This document shows positions 48,929 to 58,612 of a stretch of DNA of 64,000 nt, piece after piece (position 1 is the first letter of the stretch; the number at the start of each line of letters is the position of its first letter). Under the pieces are notes generated by a model, which had not been told where the DNA came from, made no database searches, and saw only the letters and a program-made list of their open reading frames with translations. The stretch lies in contig NZ_PVTH01000002.1 in the NCBI RefSeq assembly GCF_003002875.1, positions 472,545-536,544 on the forward strand, given 5' to 3'. Source of the DNA: Arcticibacter pallidicorallinus. Lineage in GTDB: Bacteria; Bacteroidota; Bacteroidia; Sphingobacteriales; Sphingobacteriaceae. The position numbers were made by a program, and so were the translations under genes.

Positions 48929-48973
48929 GGTAATGTAATAAAGACTCTAAAATAAAGCCTTTATTACATTACC
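48929..48973. repeat. Perfect 15-bp inverted repeat
   Basis: GGTAATGTAATAAAG (48929-48943) and CTTTATTACATTACC (48959-48973) are exact reverse complements with a 15-nt loop. It lies between the divergent-side end of the GH43 gene and the L,D-transpeptidase-like gene start, both on the minus strand. There is no T-run, so it may be a GH43 3'-end structure or a protein-binding site. Confidence 0.65.
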
Positions 48974-49007
48974 TAGATTCTTCGAGTAGCGCTAAACTGT
49001 CTCTTTC

Positions 49008-50378
49008 TTACCTGAACTGCCAATAATCAAAATTGAACAATGCGTGCGGTTCCTTTCCTTTGAAAACGAAGTATACATCGTGTACATCTTTTACATTCTC
49101 TGTCTGGGTAGTGAATTCTTTCCAGTTCTCCCACTCCCCGGTATAAGCAATATTCAAGGTTCCTATAAGTCGTCCTTCTAAGCCGTCAATGCGGATCTCG
49201 ATAGTTCCTCCGTCGTACCGACTGGATGCACTGGCCTTAAATGAGGACGGGCCTGTACTGCCGAAATTCACATCCCGAACCTTAATATAGTCTCCGTGAT
49301 GAATAGAGGTGATGACTACACCCCGGTCTTTGTCTTCCAGCGCTTTTACCCCTTTCGAAAAGGCAATGGTTTCTGCTTCTGTTCTTTTGTAGGGGTTTAA
49401 AGTTCCCACCCCTTTTAGGATCCCTGTGTCTGTCATATGTAATTGGGGGATGGTACCGTCAGCTTTGTATTTGAATTGCTCAACCGCAACTGAGCGGTCG
49501 TAACTGTGTCCGCCCGGTAAGGCATCGTTGTGATAAAAGAAGTAGGAGTTTCCTTTGTAGTCGATGATTCCGGGATGATTTGTATTGCTGGTTTTCTCCG
49601 TCGGCATAAGGATCCCTTGTGCTTTCCAGGGGCCCGTTATCTTTTTGGCAGTTGAGTAACTGATGTTTTCAGGGAACTCGGCCGCATAGATGAGGTAATA
49701 CAAGCCATTCCGTTTGTACACCCACGGTGCTTCGGTAAATTTTCCTGAAAAGGCCTTTTTGTCTTTTATATCCAGATGTTGGATAGTTCCCTTGAGGGAA
49801 ATCATGTCGTTATTTAGTTTTACCCAGTAACACGCGCCGTTCCCCCAGAAAAGGTAGGCCTGTCCGTCATCATCAATAAACACAGTTGGATCGAGGTCAT
49901 CCCATGAATGTGGGGCATACCGGGTCATATTATTGGTAATTAGTGCTTTGCCTAATGCGTCTTTAAATGGCCCGTATGGTGAGTCGGCAACCGCAACCCC
50001 GACAGATACTCCAGGGGAATCTTTGTTCAGGGTGGAGAAGTACCAATAGTATTTGCCGTTTCTTTCGATAACCTGGGCGGCACTCGCGTCATTTACAGAC
50101 CAACTTATCTGGCTTATTTTCAACGGAGCACCATGGTCTGTCCAGTTAACCATATCTGTCGTGGTGAAAAGGCGATATTCCCGCATGAGATAGCTTTTAG
50201 CAGGTGCTTCGTCTTCGTCATGACCGGTATACAGAAAGAGGGTGTCATTTAGAACAATGGGAGCAGGATCGGCTGTGAACAGTGTCTGTATGATAGGATT
50301 TTGCGCCATCGATACGGAAAAGTTTGTCAGTAGGAGAGCGCCTATTATTATTCCAAGCTTTGTGTTTTGCATATTCAT
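49008..50378 (-). CDS. GH43 glycoside hydrolase with CBM6-like module
   Basis: The 456-residue protein has a signal peptide (ending SMAQ, about residue 26) and a five-blade propeller domain with the GH43 catalytic residues: base D37 in ADPAPIV, D163 in DLDPTVF and acid E216 in FTEAPWVY. A C-terminal carbohydrate-binding module of the CBM6 type follows (about 325-455, TEAETIAFSKG ... YDGGTIEIRID). Activity is probably alpha-L-arabinofuranosidase or beta-xylosidase on xylan. It is divergent from GH115 across a 411-bp gap and ends near a perfect inverted repeat. Confidence 0.88.
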   Translation of the reverse strand: MNMQNTKLGIIIGALLLTNFSVSMAQNPIIQTLFTADPAPIVLNDTLFLYTGHDEDEAPAKSYLMREYRLFTTTDMVNWTDHGAPLKISQISWSVNDASAAQVIERNGKYYWYFSTLNKDSPGVSVGVAVADSPYGPFKDALGKALITNNMTRYAPHSWDDLDPTVFIDDDGQAYLFWGNGACYWVKLNNDMISLKGTIQHLDIKDKKAFSGKFTEAPWVYKRNGLYYLIYAAEFPENISYSTAKKITGPWKAQGILMPTEKTSNTNHPGIIDYKGNSYFFYHNDALPGGHSYDRSVAVEQFKYKADGTIPQLHMTDTGILKGVGTLNPYKRTEAETIAFSKGVKALEDKDRGVVITSIHHGDYIKVRDVNFGSTGPSSFKASASSRYDGGTIEIRIDGLEGRLIGTLNIAYTGEWENWKEFTTQTENVKDVHDVYFVFKGKEPHALFNFDYWQFR

Positions 50379-50789
50379 ATCCTGGTTTTTTGTGTACTTA
50401 GTTCTGGGGTTTATAATTGAGATTCTTGCAGTTATATCACGAACAAATTTAGATAAGCGGTTGGTGATCTCAGGCTAATTTTGGGGGCTAAGGTGATATA
50501 AATGTTTATAAAGTCGAATTGCTTTGATCGGCGGTTTGCGGAGTAGTTAGAACTGCGTTTTAAAATTGAAGAGCCGCTATGTAGGTGGAAACACCTTGTA
50601 AAATACAAAATTCTGGCTACGTTTAACATTTGTTCCACGATTATAACTTTAACAGGCCAAAGAAATCTTCTCTAATGACGTTTTTGCGTGTTGAAAACTA
50701 ACTCGGATATATTGCCGGCAAGAGAGCTTGTCTGTAGTTATCTTAAAGGAACTCAATAACCATTTTTGACCATTTAAAATCTATACGTT
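50379..50789. other. Divergent control region between GH43 and GH115
   Basis: This 411-bp gap has promoter-like AT-rich stretches but no exact TAnnTTTG with a partner, and no clear operator. A minus-strand frame of 68 codons inside it has no features. No gene is called. Confidence 0.4.
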
Positions 50790-53291
50790 TTGAAGTACAA
50801 ATTTCTACTCTCGTTTCTTTTTATTTTAGCTCAGCTTGTTGCTGCAGGAGCTGATAAAGAAAATTCTACTTTCGTTTATTTTCAGGATCAGGGAAATTAT
50901 TTTTCTCTGACAAGAGGGGGCGTGCCCATACCTGTAATGGTTGATGATCAGGACTTCAAAGGGGTTCATCATGCTGTGGGCAACCTAAAGAATGACTTTC
51001 AACAGGTTACCGGAAGTGCTCCTGAGCAAACAGGTGGAAAATATCGGATAATCATTGGTACTGTCGGTAAGTCAGGTACCATAGACCGGCTGATCAAAGA
51101 GAAAAAAATCGCCGGGAAGGATCTGATCGGAAAAAATGAAAAGTTCGTCATCGAAGTAGTTAAAAATCCTCTACCTGGCGTTGAGGCTGCTTTGGTTATT
51201 GCAGGTAGCGATAAAAGAGGAACGATATATGGAACTTATGAGCTTTCCACTCAGATCGGCGTTTCTCCATGGTATTATTGGGCGGACGTACCTGTTAAGA
51301 AACATACCGAGCTTTACGTTAAGCCAGGGAAGTACACACAGGGGGAACCGGCTGTGAAATACAGAGGGATATTTCTTAATGATGAAGCACCAGCCTTAAG
51401 CGGCTGGAGTAAGGCTACATTTGGAGGTTACAATAGCAAATTTTATGAGAAAGTATTCGAACTCATCTTAAGGCTTAAGGGAAATTTCCTTTGGCCGGCT
51501 ATGTGGGGGAACGCTTTTTATGATGATGATCCGCTGAACGGCCAGCTTGCCGACGATCTTGGAATCGTAATGGGTACCTCTCATCATGAGCCGATGGCCA
51601 GGGCTCAGCAGGAATGGAAGCGACATGGAAACGGAGGAGCCTGGGACTACAGCAGTAACTCAGCCGGACTGAGGGAATTCTGGAAAGGCGGAATGGAACG
51701 CGCAAAGAACTGGGAAAGCCTGATCACTATTGCCATGAGAGGCGACGGAGATGAACCGATGAGCGAGGATCAAAACAAAGACTTGTTGGAAAAGATTGTC
51801 AGAGACCAGCGTCAGGTTATAGAAGAAGTGACCGGAAAGAAAGCGGAAATGACTCCTCAGGTATGGGCCCTATACAAGGAGGTACAGGATTACTACGACT
51901 CAGGTATGCGCGTTCCGGATGATGTAACCCTTCTATTTTGTGATGATAATTGGGGTAACGTCAGGAAGTTGCCTGAGTTGAATGCTAAGAAGCGGAAGGG
52001 CGGCTATGGAATGTATTACCATTTCGATTACGTTGGGGCGCCGAGAAATTCGAAATGGATAAACGTCAGTCAGGTACAACGCGTGTGGGAGCAGATGAAC
52101 CTGACCTATCAATATGGAGTTGACCGTATCTGGGTAGTTAATGTCGGAGATCTGAAACCTATGGAATACCCGATATCCTTTTTCCTGGATATGGCCTGGA
52201 ATCCAAACCGTTTTAATGCCAACAATCTTCTGCAGCATACCGAAGAATGGAGTGCCCAGCAATTCGGTGATAAATATGCGAAGGAAGCAGCAAGACTGAT
52301 TAATATGTATACGAAGTATAATCACCGCGTCACACCTGAATTGCTGAACGATAGGACCTTCAGTCTCGAAAACTATAACGAGTTTGAAACAGTGGTGAAC
52401 GACTATCGTAAACTGGTGATTGATGCGATGCGTTTATACTATCTCATCCCGAACCAGTACAAAGATGCTTTTGATCAGCTGGTGGTTTTCCCAATCAACG
52501 CTTGTTCCAATGTATATGAAATGTACTATGCTGTAGCAAAAAATAAGCTTTATGCTGCAAAAGGGGACGAGCAAGCAAACTATTGGGCGGATAAAGCAAA
52601 GGAGCACTTCCTTCAGGACTCCGTTTTGACCGATCACTATAACCAGGATATTTCTAACGGAAAATGGCCTCATATGATGGATCAGGTTCGTATAGGCTAC
52701 CGAAGCTGGAATGACCCGCGGAAGAGTATCATGCCGAAAGTTGAGTATGTGTCGCCTAAGGCTCCCGCTAAGAAAATATTCGCCGAAGAAGACGGTGTCG
52801 TATCTATCGAAGCGGAGAACTTTAAAAATTCAAGCAATAGTAAAAAGGTAACGTGGACGGTAATACCGGATCTGGGAAAAACCCTTTCGGGATTAACCAC
52901 GATGCCTGTGACCGAAGTGCCTGATAACAGTGTGTACGTGGAATACGAAATGGATCTTAAGACGGTCGGAAAGGCTAAGTTGGTAGTTCTAACATCGCCG
53001 ACCTTGAATTTCAATGCAAACAGGGGCTTGCGTTACGCGGTTTCGGTTAACGGAGGCAAGGAACAGATCATTAATATCAACGGTCATTACAAGGGAGAGC
53101 TGGGTGTCTGGCAGGCAAGGAGAATCATCGAATCGAGTACCACTCATGAGATTGAACGCGCTGGCTTACATACTATTCGGATCCGCCCTCTGGAGCCGGG
53201 AATAGTATTTCAAAAAATAATGCTGGATCTTGGAGGATTGAAACCATCGTATATGGGTGCTCCGGAAAGCAAAATCGTGTCAAGGCCGTAA
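50790..53291 (+). CDS. GH115 glycoside hydrolase (xylan alpha-1,2-glucuronidase family)
   Basis: The 833-residue product begins at a TTG. A stop codon lies in frame 15 bp upstream and the next ATG is near residue 50, while the TTG gives a proper signal peptide (MKYKFLLSFLFILAQLVAAG). The core has the GH115 blocks NDEAPALSGW, RLKGNFLWPAMWGNAFYDDD, GIVMGTSHHEPMARAQ, AMRGDGDEPM and LLFCDDNWGNVRKLP. A C-terminal beta-sandwich module (about 665-820) follows. The family removes 4-O-methyl-glucuronic acid from xylan. It is somewhat shorter than the 900-1000 residues typical of the family. Confidence 0.9.
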   Translation: MKYKFLLSFLFILAQLVAAGADKENSTFVYFQDQGNYFSLTRGGVPIPVMVDDQDFKGVHHAVGNLKNDFQQVTGSAPEQTGGKYRIIIGTVGKSGTIDRLIKEKKIAGKDLIGKNEKFVIEVVKNPLPGVEAALVIAGSDKRGTIYGTYELSTQIGVSPWYYWADVPVKKHTELYVKPGKYTQGEPAVKYRGIFLNDEAPALSGWSKATFGGYNSKFYEKVFELILRLKGNFLWPAMWGNAFYDDDPLNGQLADDLGIVMGTSHHEPMARAQQEWKRHGNGGAWDYSSNSAGLREFWKGGMERAKNWESLITIAMRGDGDEPMSEDQNKDLLEKIVRDQRQVIEEVTGKKAEMTPQVWALYKEVQDYYDSGMRVPDDVTLLFCDDNWGNVRKLPELNAKKRKGGYGMYYHFDYVGAPRNSKWINVSQVQRVWEQMNLTYQYGVDRIWVVNVGDLKPMEYPISFFLDMAWNPNRFNANNLLQHTEEWSAQQFGDKYAKEAARLINMYTKYNHRVTPELLNDRTFSLENYNEFETVVNDYRKLVIDAMRLYYLIPNQYKDAFDQLVVFPINACSNVYEMYYAVAKNKLYAAKGDEQANYWADKAKEHFLQDSVLTDHYNQDISNGKWPHMMDQVRIGYRSWNDPRKSIMPKVEYVSPKAPAKKIFAEEDGVVSIEAENFKNSSNSKKVTWTVIPDLGKTLSGLTTMPVTEVPDNSVYVEYEMDLKTVGKAKLVVLTSPTLNFNANRGLRYAVSVNGGKEQIININGHYKGELGVWQARRIIESSTTHEIERAGLHTIRIRPLEPGIVFQKIMLDLGGLKPSYMGAPESKIVSRP

Positions 53292-53326
53292 TACACGTGA
53301 GAACACAAAGCTTTAACAGCTATCAT

Positions 53327-53360
53327 AAAAAAGGGCTGACATTTGATGTCAGCCCTTTTT
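53327..53360 (+). terminator. Terminator after GH115
   Basis: AAAAGGGCTGACAT pairs with ATGTCAGCCCTTTT around TTG. The A-runs and T-runs on both sides make it effective in both directions, but the muramidase gene that ends at 53405 is not directly adjoining. Confidence 0.88.
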
Positions 53361-53404
53361 GGCTTTGTGAGTGTAAACAGCAGGATCTTCAGATCATTTG
53401 CTCA

Positions 53405-54637
53405 TTACTTGTCTGCGTAGAGCAGGTATTTTTTTCTCATCTGTTTGAATGCTTTCAGACCTGGTTCCCATCTTTTACGAATCTCCTTTTCTGATTTGCC
53501 GGCAATAATGTCTTCTCTCAGGCTGGCGTTGCCAGATCTGAAGTCGAAACTCCCAACGGCCGGATGGAGGGTGTGATCGAAGAATTTTTCTTTATCAGGA
53601 AAGGCATTGTACATTTCGATCAGCCAGGACAAATTGATTTGCCCGGTCTTCCGCAGGATGTTGGTATCGTAGGTTCTAAGATCTATTCCGTAGCAGACAC
53701 TATCCTTGTACAGTGGATTTTCGCTCATGCCTTTTATGCCAACGGGTTTAAATGAGAAAGTATATCTACCTTTTAGCTCCGGTGCGCCCAGAACCGTGAA
53801 CGGCATGTGTGTTCCTCTTCCGTAGTTAATCATTGTGCCTTCAAAGAGGCAAAGAGAGGGATAAAGGAGAATGGATTGCTGTGTGTTAAGATTAGGTGAA
53901 GGGTTAACCGGAAGATCGTAAGGCATGCTATGATTATAGTTTGCTACCTTGATGATATTCAGCTTGCACTTGGGGTGCTTGTCCATATATCCTTCACCGT
54001 TTAGCATCAGCGCGAACTCTCCGATAGTCATGGCATGAGTGATTGGGATCTTATGTTGCCCAATGCCTGATTTGAATTTGTCCTCGAGAATAGGACCATC
54101 GATAAAGTAACCGTTTGGATTCGGTCGGTCAAAGATCATCAGTTCTTTGCCGTTCTCCGCACAGGCTTCCATGACGTCTTCTAATGTATTGAGGTTGGTA
54201 TAGAATCTGCAGCCTACGTCCTGAATGTCGAAGATGACCAGGTCGACATCTTTTAATTGCTCTTTGGAGGGTTTCCTCGCTTTTCCGTATAGCGAAAAGA
54301 TGGGGATGCCGGTTTTTGCGTCTACTTCGTCATCAACATGATCTCCATTGCTGGCGTTTCCCCTGAAGCCGTGTTCTGGCCCAAAGACTTTAACGATTTT
54401 GATGCCCAGGCTCAAAAGGCTGTCGACACTGAGCTTGTCACCGATGATGGAAGTTTGATTGGCAACCATCGCTATTCTTTTACCTTTTAGGTATGAGAGG
54501 TACTTTTCAGTTTGGTCTGCGCCGGTAATGATATTCGTGGTTTCTTTCTTTGCAATAGCTTTTGTTTGCGCAAGCAACGCCGGACTAAAATTGAAGAGAA
54601 GGCCGAAAGAGAGTAGGAATAAAATGAATTTTGCCAT
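53405..54637 (-). CDS. namZ: NamZ-like exo-beta-N-acetylmuramidase (DUF1343)
   Basis: The 410-residue protein has a signal peptide (ending LLAQ, about residue 24) and the DUF1343 core: RIAMVANQTS, KVFGPEHGFRG, LVIFDIQDVGCRFYT, MIFDRPNPNG, LCLFEGTMINYGRGTHMPF and GAPEL. Family members characterised from B. subtilis and Bacteroidota cleave N-acetylmuramic acid from the non-reducing end in peptidoglycan recycling. It is transcribed toward GH115. The gene name follows the family; substrate evidence for this copy is lacking. Confidence 0.85.
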   Translation of the reverse strand: MAKFILFLLSFGLLFNFSPALLAQTKAIAKKETTNIITGADQTEKYLSYLKGKRIAMVANQTSIIGDKLSVDSLLSLGIKIVKVFGPEHGFRGNASNGDHVDDEVDAKTGIPIFSLYGKARKPSKEQLKDVDLVIFDIQDVGCRFYTNLNTLEDVMEACAENGKELMIFDRPNPNGYFIDGPILEDKFKSGIGQHKIPITHAMTIGEFALMLNGEGYMDKHPKCKLNIIKVANYNHSMPYDLPVNPSPNLNTQQSILLYPSLCLFEGTMINYGRGTHMPFTVLGAPELKGRYTFSFKPVGIKGMSENPLYKDSVCYGIDLRTYDTNILRKTGQINLSWLIEMYNAFPDKEKFFDHTLHPAVGSFDFRSGNASLREDIIAGKSEKEIRKRWEPGLKAFKQMRKKYLLYADK

Positions 54638-54760
54638 CTGGGAGGTGTTTTATTAGTGAAGCGACTGATTTTGTTTATCTAAGCTACAAAAATGCAGTAA
54701 GCAATGCAAGTTTATGCGTTTTCTTTCCTGATAATGCACAAACTTACATTATTGCTCACG

Positions 54761-54791
54761 AAAAAGGCCCGAATCATAAGATCCAGGCCTT
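54761..54791 (-). terminator. Probable terminator of glyS
   Basis: On the minus strand AAGGCC pairs with GGCCTT around a loop that continues the stem partly, followed by TTT. It is 23 bp downstream of the glyS stop codon. Confidence 0.5.
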
Positions 54792-54813
54792 GTTAAAGTA
54801 TCATTTAGCTTAA

Positions 54814-56292
54814 TCAGGAAAGTAGATTCTTCCAGCTAACGCGCTCTGCAATGATTCTTTCGAGTTGATCCGCAGGAACCCGTTCCTGCTCCATAGAGTC
54901 GCGGTGACGGATGGTTACCGTGTTATCCTCGAGAGATTGGTGATCAACGGTGATACAGAAAGGAGTACCGATGGCATCCTGACGGCGGTAGCGTTTTCCG
55001 ATAGCGTCCTTTTCTTCGTAGGTCACGTTATGCTCCAGCTTAAGCAGGTTCATAATTTCCCGGGCTTTCTCAGGCAATCCGTCTTTCTTCGTAAGAGGGA
55101 ATATAGCGGCTTTAACCGGCGCAAGGGCAGGGTGCAGTCTTAGAAGCGTACGGCTGTCTTTTTTGTCTTCCGTGCTGATATCCTGTTCTTCAAACGCATT
55201 GATCATCGTTAGTAAGAACATACGGTCAAGACCAATGGAGGTTTCAATTACATAAGGAACGTAGTTTCCATAAGGTTTGCCCTCTTCGTTCAGATCATTA
55301 TCAAAGTACTGCATCTTCTTACCCGAGAACTCCTGGTGCTGGCTAAGATCGAAATCAGTACGGCTATGGATACCTTCCACTTCTTTGAATCCAAAAGGGA
55401 ATTCGAATTCAATGTCGGTAGCAGCGTTGGCATAATGTGCCAGCTTGGTATGGTCGTGGAAACGGTATTTCTCGGCTGAAGTGCCCAGTGCCTGGTGCCA
55501 TTTCAGTCTCGCTGTTTTCCAGTATTCAAACCATTTTTTGTCTTCTCCCGGACGTACGAAGAATTGCATTTCCATTTGTTCAAATTCACGCATACGCATG
55601 ATGAACTGGCGGGCGATTACCTCGTTACGGAATGCTTTTCCTATCTGTGCGATGCCAAAAGGGATTTTCATACGGCCTGATTTCTGCACGTTCAGGAAGT
55701 TCACAAATATCCCCTGAGCCGTTTCCGGACGAAGGTAAACTTCTTCACTTCCTTCTGCCATAGCACCAAACTGAGTGCTGAACATCAGGTTGAACTGGCG
55801 TACTTCAGTCCAGTTGCGGGTTCCTGAAACCGGACAAGCGATCTCATGATTGATGATCAGGTCGCGCAGCTCGCTCAGATTTTCTGATTTCAGCGCGGTG
55901 TCCATATCAGCCTGCAGCTGATCGGCCTTATCTTGTTTGCCGTCTTTTTCGTAACGGGCAATTTTGTCTTCTAATAGCTGATCGGCACGGTAACGCTTTT
56001 TGGAATCTTTGTTATCGATCATCGGATCGTTAAAGCCATCCACGTGTCCGCTAGCCTTCCATACCTTCGGATGCATGAATATTGCGGAGTCAATGCCCAC
56101 AATGTTCTCGTGCATTTGCACCATGGCTTTCCACCAGTAGGTTTTGATATTGTTTTTTAACTCAGCGCCCAGTTGCCCATAATCGTAAACAGCACTTAAG
56201 CCATCATAAATTTCGCTGGATTGAAATACGAAGCCATATTCTTTGGCATGGGAGATCACATTTTTAAAGATCTCGTCGTTATTTTTACTCAT
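54814..56292 (-). CDS. glyS: Glycyl-tRNA synthetase (alpha2 type)
   Basis: The 492-residue class II synthetase is of the single-chain dimeric type rather than the alpha2beta2 type. Motif 2/3 regions are visible as LRPETAQGIFVNF and TSIGLDRMFL. Other conserved blocks are FVFQSSEIYDGLSAVYDYG near the N-terminus, FRNEVIARQFIMRMREFEQMEMQFF (about 224-248) and the anticodon domain at the C-terminus (KAAIFPLTKKDGLPEKA). It is transcribed alone in the minus direction, divergent from gldA. Confidence 0.96.
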   Translation of the reverse strand: MSKNNDEIFKNVISHAKEYGFVFQSSEIYDGLSAVYDYGQLGAELKNNIKTYWWKAMVQMHENIVGIDSAIFMHPKVWKASGHVDGFNDPMIDNKDSKKRYRADQLLEDKIARYEKDGKQDKADQLQADMDTALKSENLSELRDLIINHEIACPVSGTRNWTEVRQFNLMFSTQFGAMAEGSEEVYLRPETAQGIFVNFLNVQKSGRMKIPFGIAQIGKAFRNEVIARQFIMRMREFEQMEMQFFVRPGEDKKWFEYWKTARLKWHQALGTSAEKYRFHDHTKLAHYANAATDIEFEFPFGFKEVEGIHSRTDFDLSQHQEFSGKKMQYFDNDLNEEGKPYGNYVPYVIETSIGLDRMFLLTMINAFEEQDISTEDKKDSRTLLRLHPALAPVKAAIFPLTKKDGLPEKAREIMNLLKLEHNVTYEEKDAIGKRYRRQDAIGTPFCITVDHQSLEDNTVTIRHRDSMEQERVPADQLERIIAERVSWKNLLS

Positions 56293-56432
56293 GATGCTAC
56301 AAACTTAATTTATTTATACGATTATCGTATACGGAGACAAATGTTTGTTTAGTCGTAAAACCCGCCGGGTTTACTAATTTAGCGCGATTATCGGTAGATC
56401 TCGGATCGACGGTATATGATTTTCCTATATAT

Positions 56433-57149
56433 ATGAGTATTATAGTTAAGGACCTCACGAAAGTTTACGGCGAGCAGAAGGCCATAGATAGCATTTCATT
56501 CTCGGCTAATAAAGGAGAGATTCTGGGCTTTCTGGGACCTAATGGAGCGGGTAAGTCTACTACTATGAAGATACTTTCCTGCTTTATTCCGCAGACCTCC
56601 GGTGTTGCGGAAGTTAACGGGTTTAATGTCGCTAGCCAGCCCATGGAGGTACGTCGTCATCTGGGCTACCTTCCCGAACATAATCCGCTCTATCTTGATA
56701 TGTATGTTAAGGAGTCGCTGGGCTTTATTGCCGACATTCATAAGGTTGAACGCAAGCAGAGCCGTATTGCGGAGATTATTGAGATGGTTGGACTGGGCCG
56801 TGAGCAGAATAAGAAAGTCGGACAGCTCTCTAAAGGTTATCGCCAGCGCTTAGGGATTGCACAGGCTTTAATTCATGACCCTGCGGTACTGATATTGGAT
56901 GAGCCTACATCTGGCTTGGATCCTGCGCAACTTGTCGGGCTGCGCGCTTTGATACGTGAGCTCGGAAAAACGAAAACGATCATTTTTTCGACCCATATCA
57001 TGCAGGAAGCGGAGGTTTTATGTGACCGTGCGGTGATCATCCATGAGGGTAAGATCGTTTGTGATTCCGTCCTTTCTGATTTATTGACGGACCATCCCGG
57101 ACTCAGATTAGAAGAGGTGTTTTTAAAACTGATTTCATCAGGCGTTTAA
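56433..57149 (+). CDS. gldA: GldA-like ABC transporter ATP-binding protein
   Basis: GldA is the ATPase subunit of the GldAFG ABC transporter linked to gliding motility in Flavobacterium. The 238-residue protein has Walker A GPNGAGKS (35-42), the signature LSKGYRQRLGIAQAL, Walker B VLILDEPTSGLDP and a switch histidine (IIFSTHIM). The C-terminus ends RLEEVFLKLISSGV, about 60 residues shorter than the Flavobacterium GldA (about 298). gldF and gldG follow after two barrel genes, which supports the name; a generic transporter is possible. In species without gliding the complex may have another role. Confidence 0.8.
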   Translation: MSIIVKDLTKVYGEQKAIDSISFSANKGEILGFLGPNGAGKSTTMKILSCFIPQTSGVAEVNGFNVASQPMEVRRHLGYLPEHNPLYLDMYVKESLGFIADIHKVERKQSRIAEIIEMVGLGREQNKKVGQLSKGYRQRLGIAQALIHDPAVLILDEPTSGLDPAQLVGLRALIRELGKTKTIIFSTHIMQEAEVLCDRAVIIHEGKIVCDSVLSDLLTDHPGLRLEEVFLKLISSGV

Positions 57150-57219
57150 AAGAGCCAACAAATCAGTAGTAGTTGTGTTACTAGTGAGACATCTATATAT
57201 TCACTTAAACAGCTAAACT

Positions 57220-57804
57220 ATGAAAATTCTATTTCTATCTATCACCTTAGCATTGGTTACCAGTTTGGCAACCGCACAAATCACAGCACCTCAAACATCA
57301 TCAGCTTCTCAGGAAGCGGCAATTTCTCAAGGAAACTGGATGATAGGTGCCGGTCTCGGATCCACTAATTACAACTTTGATACGGAGACTTTTAATATTC
57401 AGGTCAGTCCAAGGGCAGCCTATTTCATTTCCGATAATGTAGCAGTCGGTGCTCAGGTTAAATTGGGTCTAACGGCTTATGATGGTGGTTCAACCTTTGA
57501 GTATGGTGTGGCACCATTGATAAGGTATTATTTCCCTGAAGGCGCAACGCCAACAAGCAGATGGTTCGCTGAAGGTACCGTAGGTATCGGTGGCAGCCAT
57601 ATGAAAGACAGTAATGCCGATGAGCCGGTTTCGCTGCTTGTAGGTATTAGCGGTGGGTATGCACATTTTGTGAGCCGTACAGTTGCATTAGAAGCTGCTC
57701 TGGGTTATACGTATAACAAGTCAGACGTAGGCGCTGATTCGGGAATGTCTGGACTTGGCTTAACGCTTGGTTTTAATATTTACCTTCCCGGACAAGGGCG
57801 ATAA
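57220..57804 (+). CDS. Outer-membrane beta-barrel protein (OmpA-like barrel)
   Basis: The 194-residue protein has a signal peptide (ending TATA or LATAQ, about residue 20) and eight or so short strands with aromatic girdle residues (WMIGAGLGSTNYNF, ISDNVAVGAQVKLGL, YGVAPLIRYYF, EAALGYTYN), ending LGLTLGFNIYLPGQGR. This matches the small OMP_b-brl barrel group of Bacteroidota. It lies between gldA and gldF, so it could be an associated surface protein, but no motility gene links it. Confidence 0.75.
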   Translation: MKILFLSITLALVTSLATAQITAPQTSSASQEAAISQGNWMIGAGLGSTNYNFDTETFNIQVSPRAAYFISDNVAVGAQVKLGLTAYDGGSTFEYGVAPLIRYYFPEGATPTSRWFAEGTVGIGGSHMKDSNADEPVSLLVGISGGYAHFVSRTVALEAALGYTYNKSDVGADSGMSGLGLTLGFNIYLPGQGR

Positions 57805-57873
57805 TCGCCATGATTAATCTTTCATGAAAGCCAGTTTTCATCATTGATTTTCATGTGAAAGAAGATTTACTAA

Positions 57874-57910
57874 AAATGGACTCTTGGAAATTTTCAAAGT
57901 CCATTTTTAT
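57874..57910 (+). terminator. Rho-independent terminator of the 57220 barrel gene
   Basis: AAAATGGACT pairs with AGTCCATTTT around a 15-nt loop, followed by more T's. Confidence 0.85.
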
Positions 57911-58099
57911 TTTGATTGCGATTTATCTGAATCTGTAACATCTCGCATCATGCTGTGCTTGTCACGGATCACGTTTGCCATCACTGCTTTGATCCGGCAG
58001 CGCATTGTGGAAGTTATGAGATGCGGACTAATCGCCGCGGTGTCAATTTTAAATTTTATCGGCGTTTCAGATAAGATTGATTTACTTTGTACTACAGAT

Positions 58100-58609
58100 A
58101 TGAAAAGAATAATCATTGGCTTGTTGTTTGGATTTATAGCTCAGGCTTCCAATGCCCAGCAAACTTCGAATACTCCTTATCCTGTCAGGCCGCGCCTTAA
58201 TCTTGATCTGGAAGTATCTTTTCCGCGCGGGGATTATGGTGATCTGTTCGATGTAGGTTTCGGAGGAGCTGGCGGACTTGATATCCCTGTAACCAGGGCT
58301 CTGTATGCTACTGGTACCGCCGGGGTTACATCTTTCTATAGAAAGGATTCTGAAACGCGGACGTACGTCCCGATGAAGGTCGGCGCTAAGTACTACTTTT
58401 CAAGGATGATTTACGCTCAGGCTGAAATTGGTACGAGCGTCGGTATACAACAGGGCGCGGGAACTGCATTTGTTTTTGCACCCGGGGCCGGAATATCCTA
58501 CCCGGTTACGGAGCGGAGCTCTGTTAATTTGGGACTGAGGTATGAATCGTGGTCTCGTGACGGAGGAAATATTGAGCAGCTGGCTCTCAAAGTTGGCTAC
58601 CAGTTCTAA
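58100..58609 (+). CDS. Small outer-membrane beta-barrel protein
   Basis: I start it at the ATG at 58100 (MKRIIIGLLFGFIAQASNAQ), giving 169 residues with a signal peptide. The long open frame upstream of it has no signal features. Strands such as LDLEVSFPRGDYG, GGAGLDIPV, VGAKYYFSRMIYAQAEIGT and VNLGLRYESWS end in VGYQF, a barrel terminus. It is 3 bp before gldF, so it is likely cotranscribed with gldF and gldG. No named family beyond the small barrel type. Confidence 0.75.
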   Translation: MKRIIIGLLFGFIAQASNAQQTSNTPYPVRPRLNLDLEVSFPRGDYGDLFDVGFGGAGGLDIPVTRALYATGTAGVTSFYRKDSETRTYVPMKVGAKYYFSRMIYAQAEIGTSVGIQQGAGTAFVFAPGAGISYPVTERSSVNLGLRYESWSRDGGNIEQLALKVGYQF

Positions 58610-58612
58610 CCG

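Noticed and set aside
50432..50638. A 68-codon minus-strand frame between GH43 and GH115
   Set aside because: It occupies the control region, has no recognisable features and no support from start signals.
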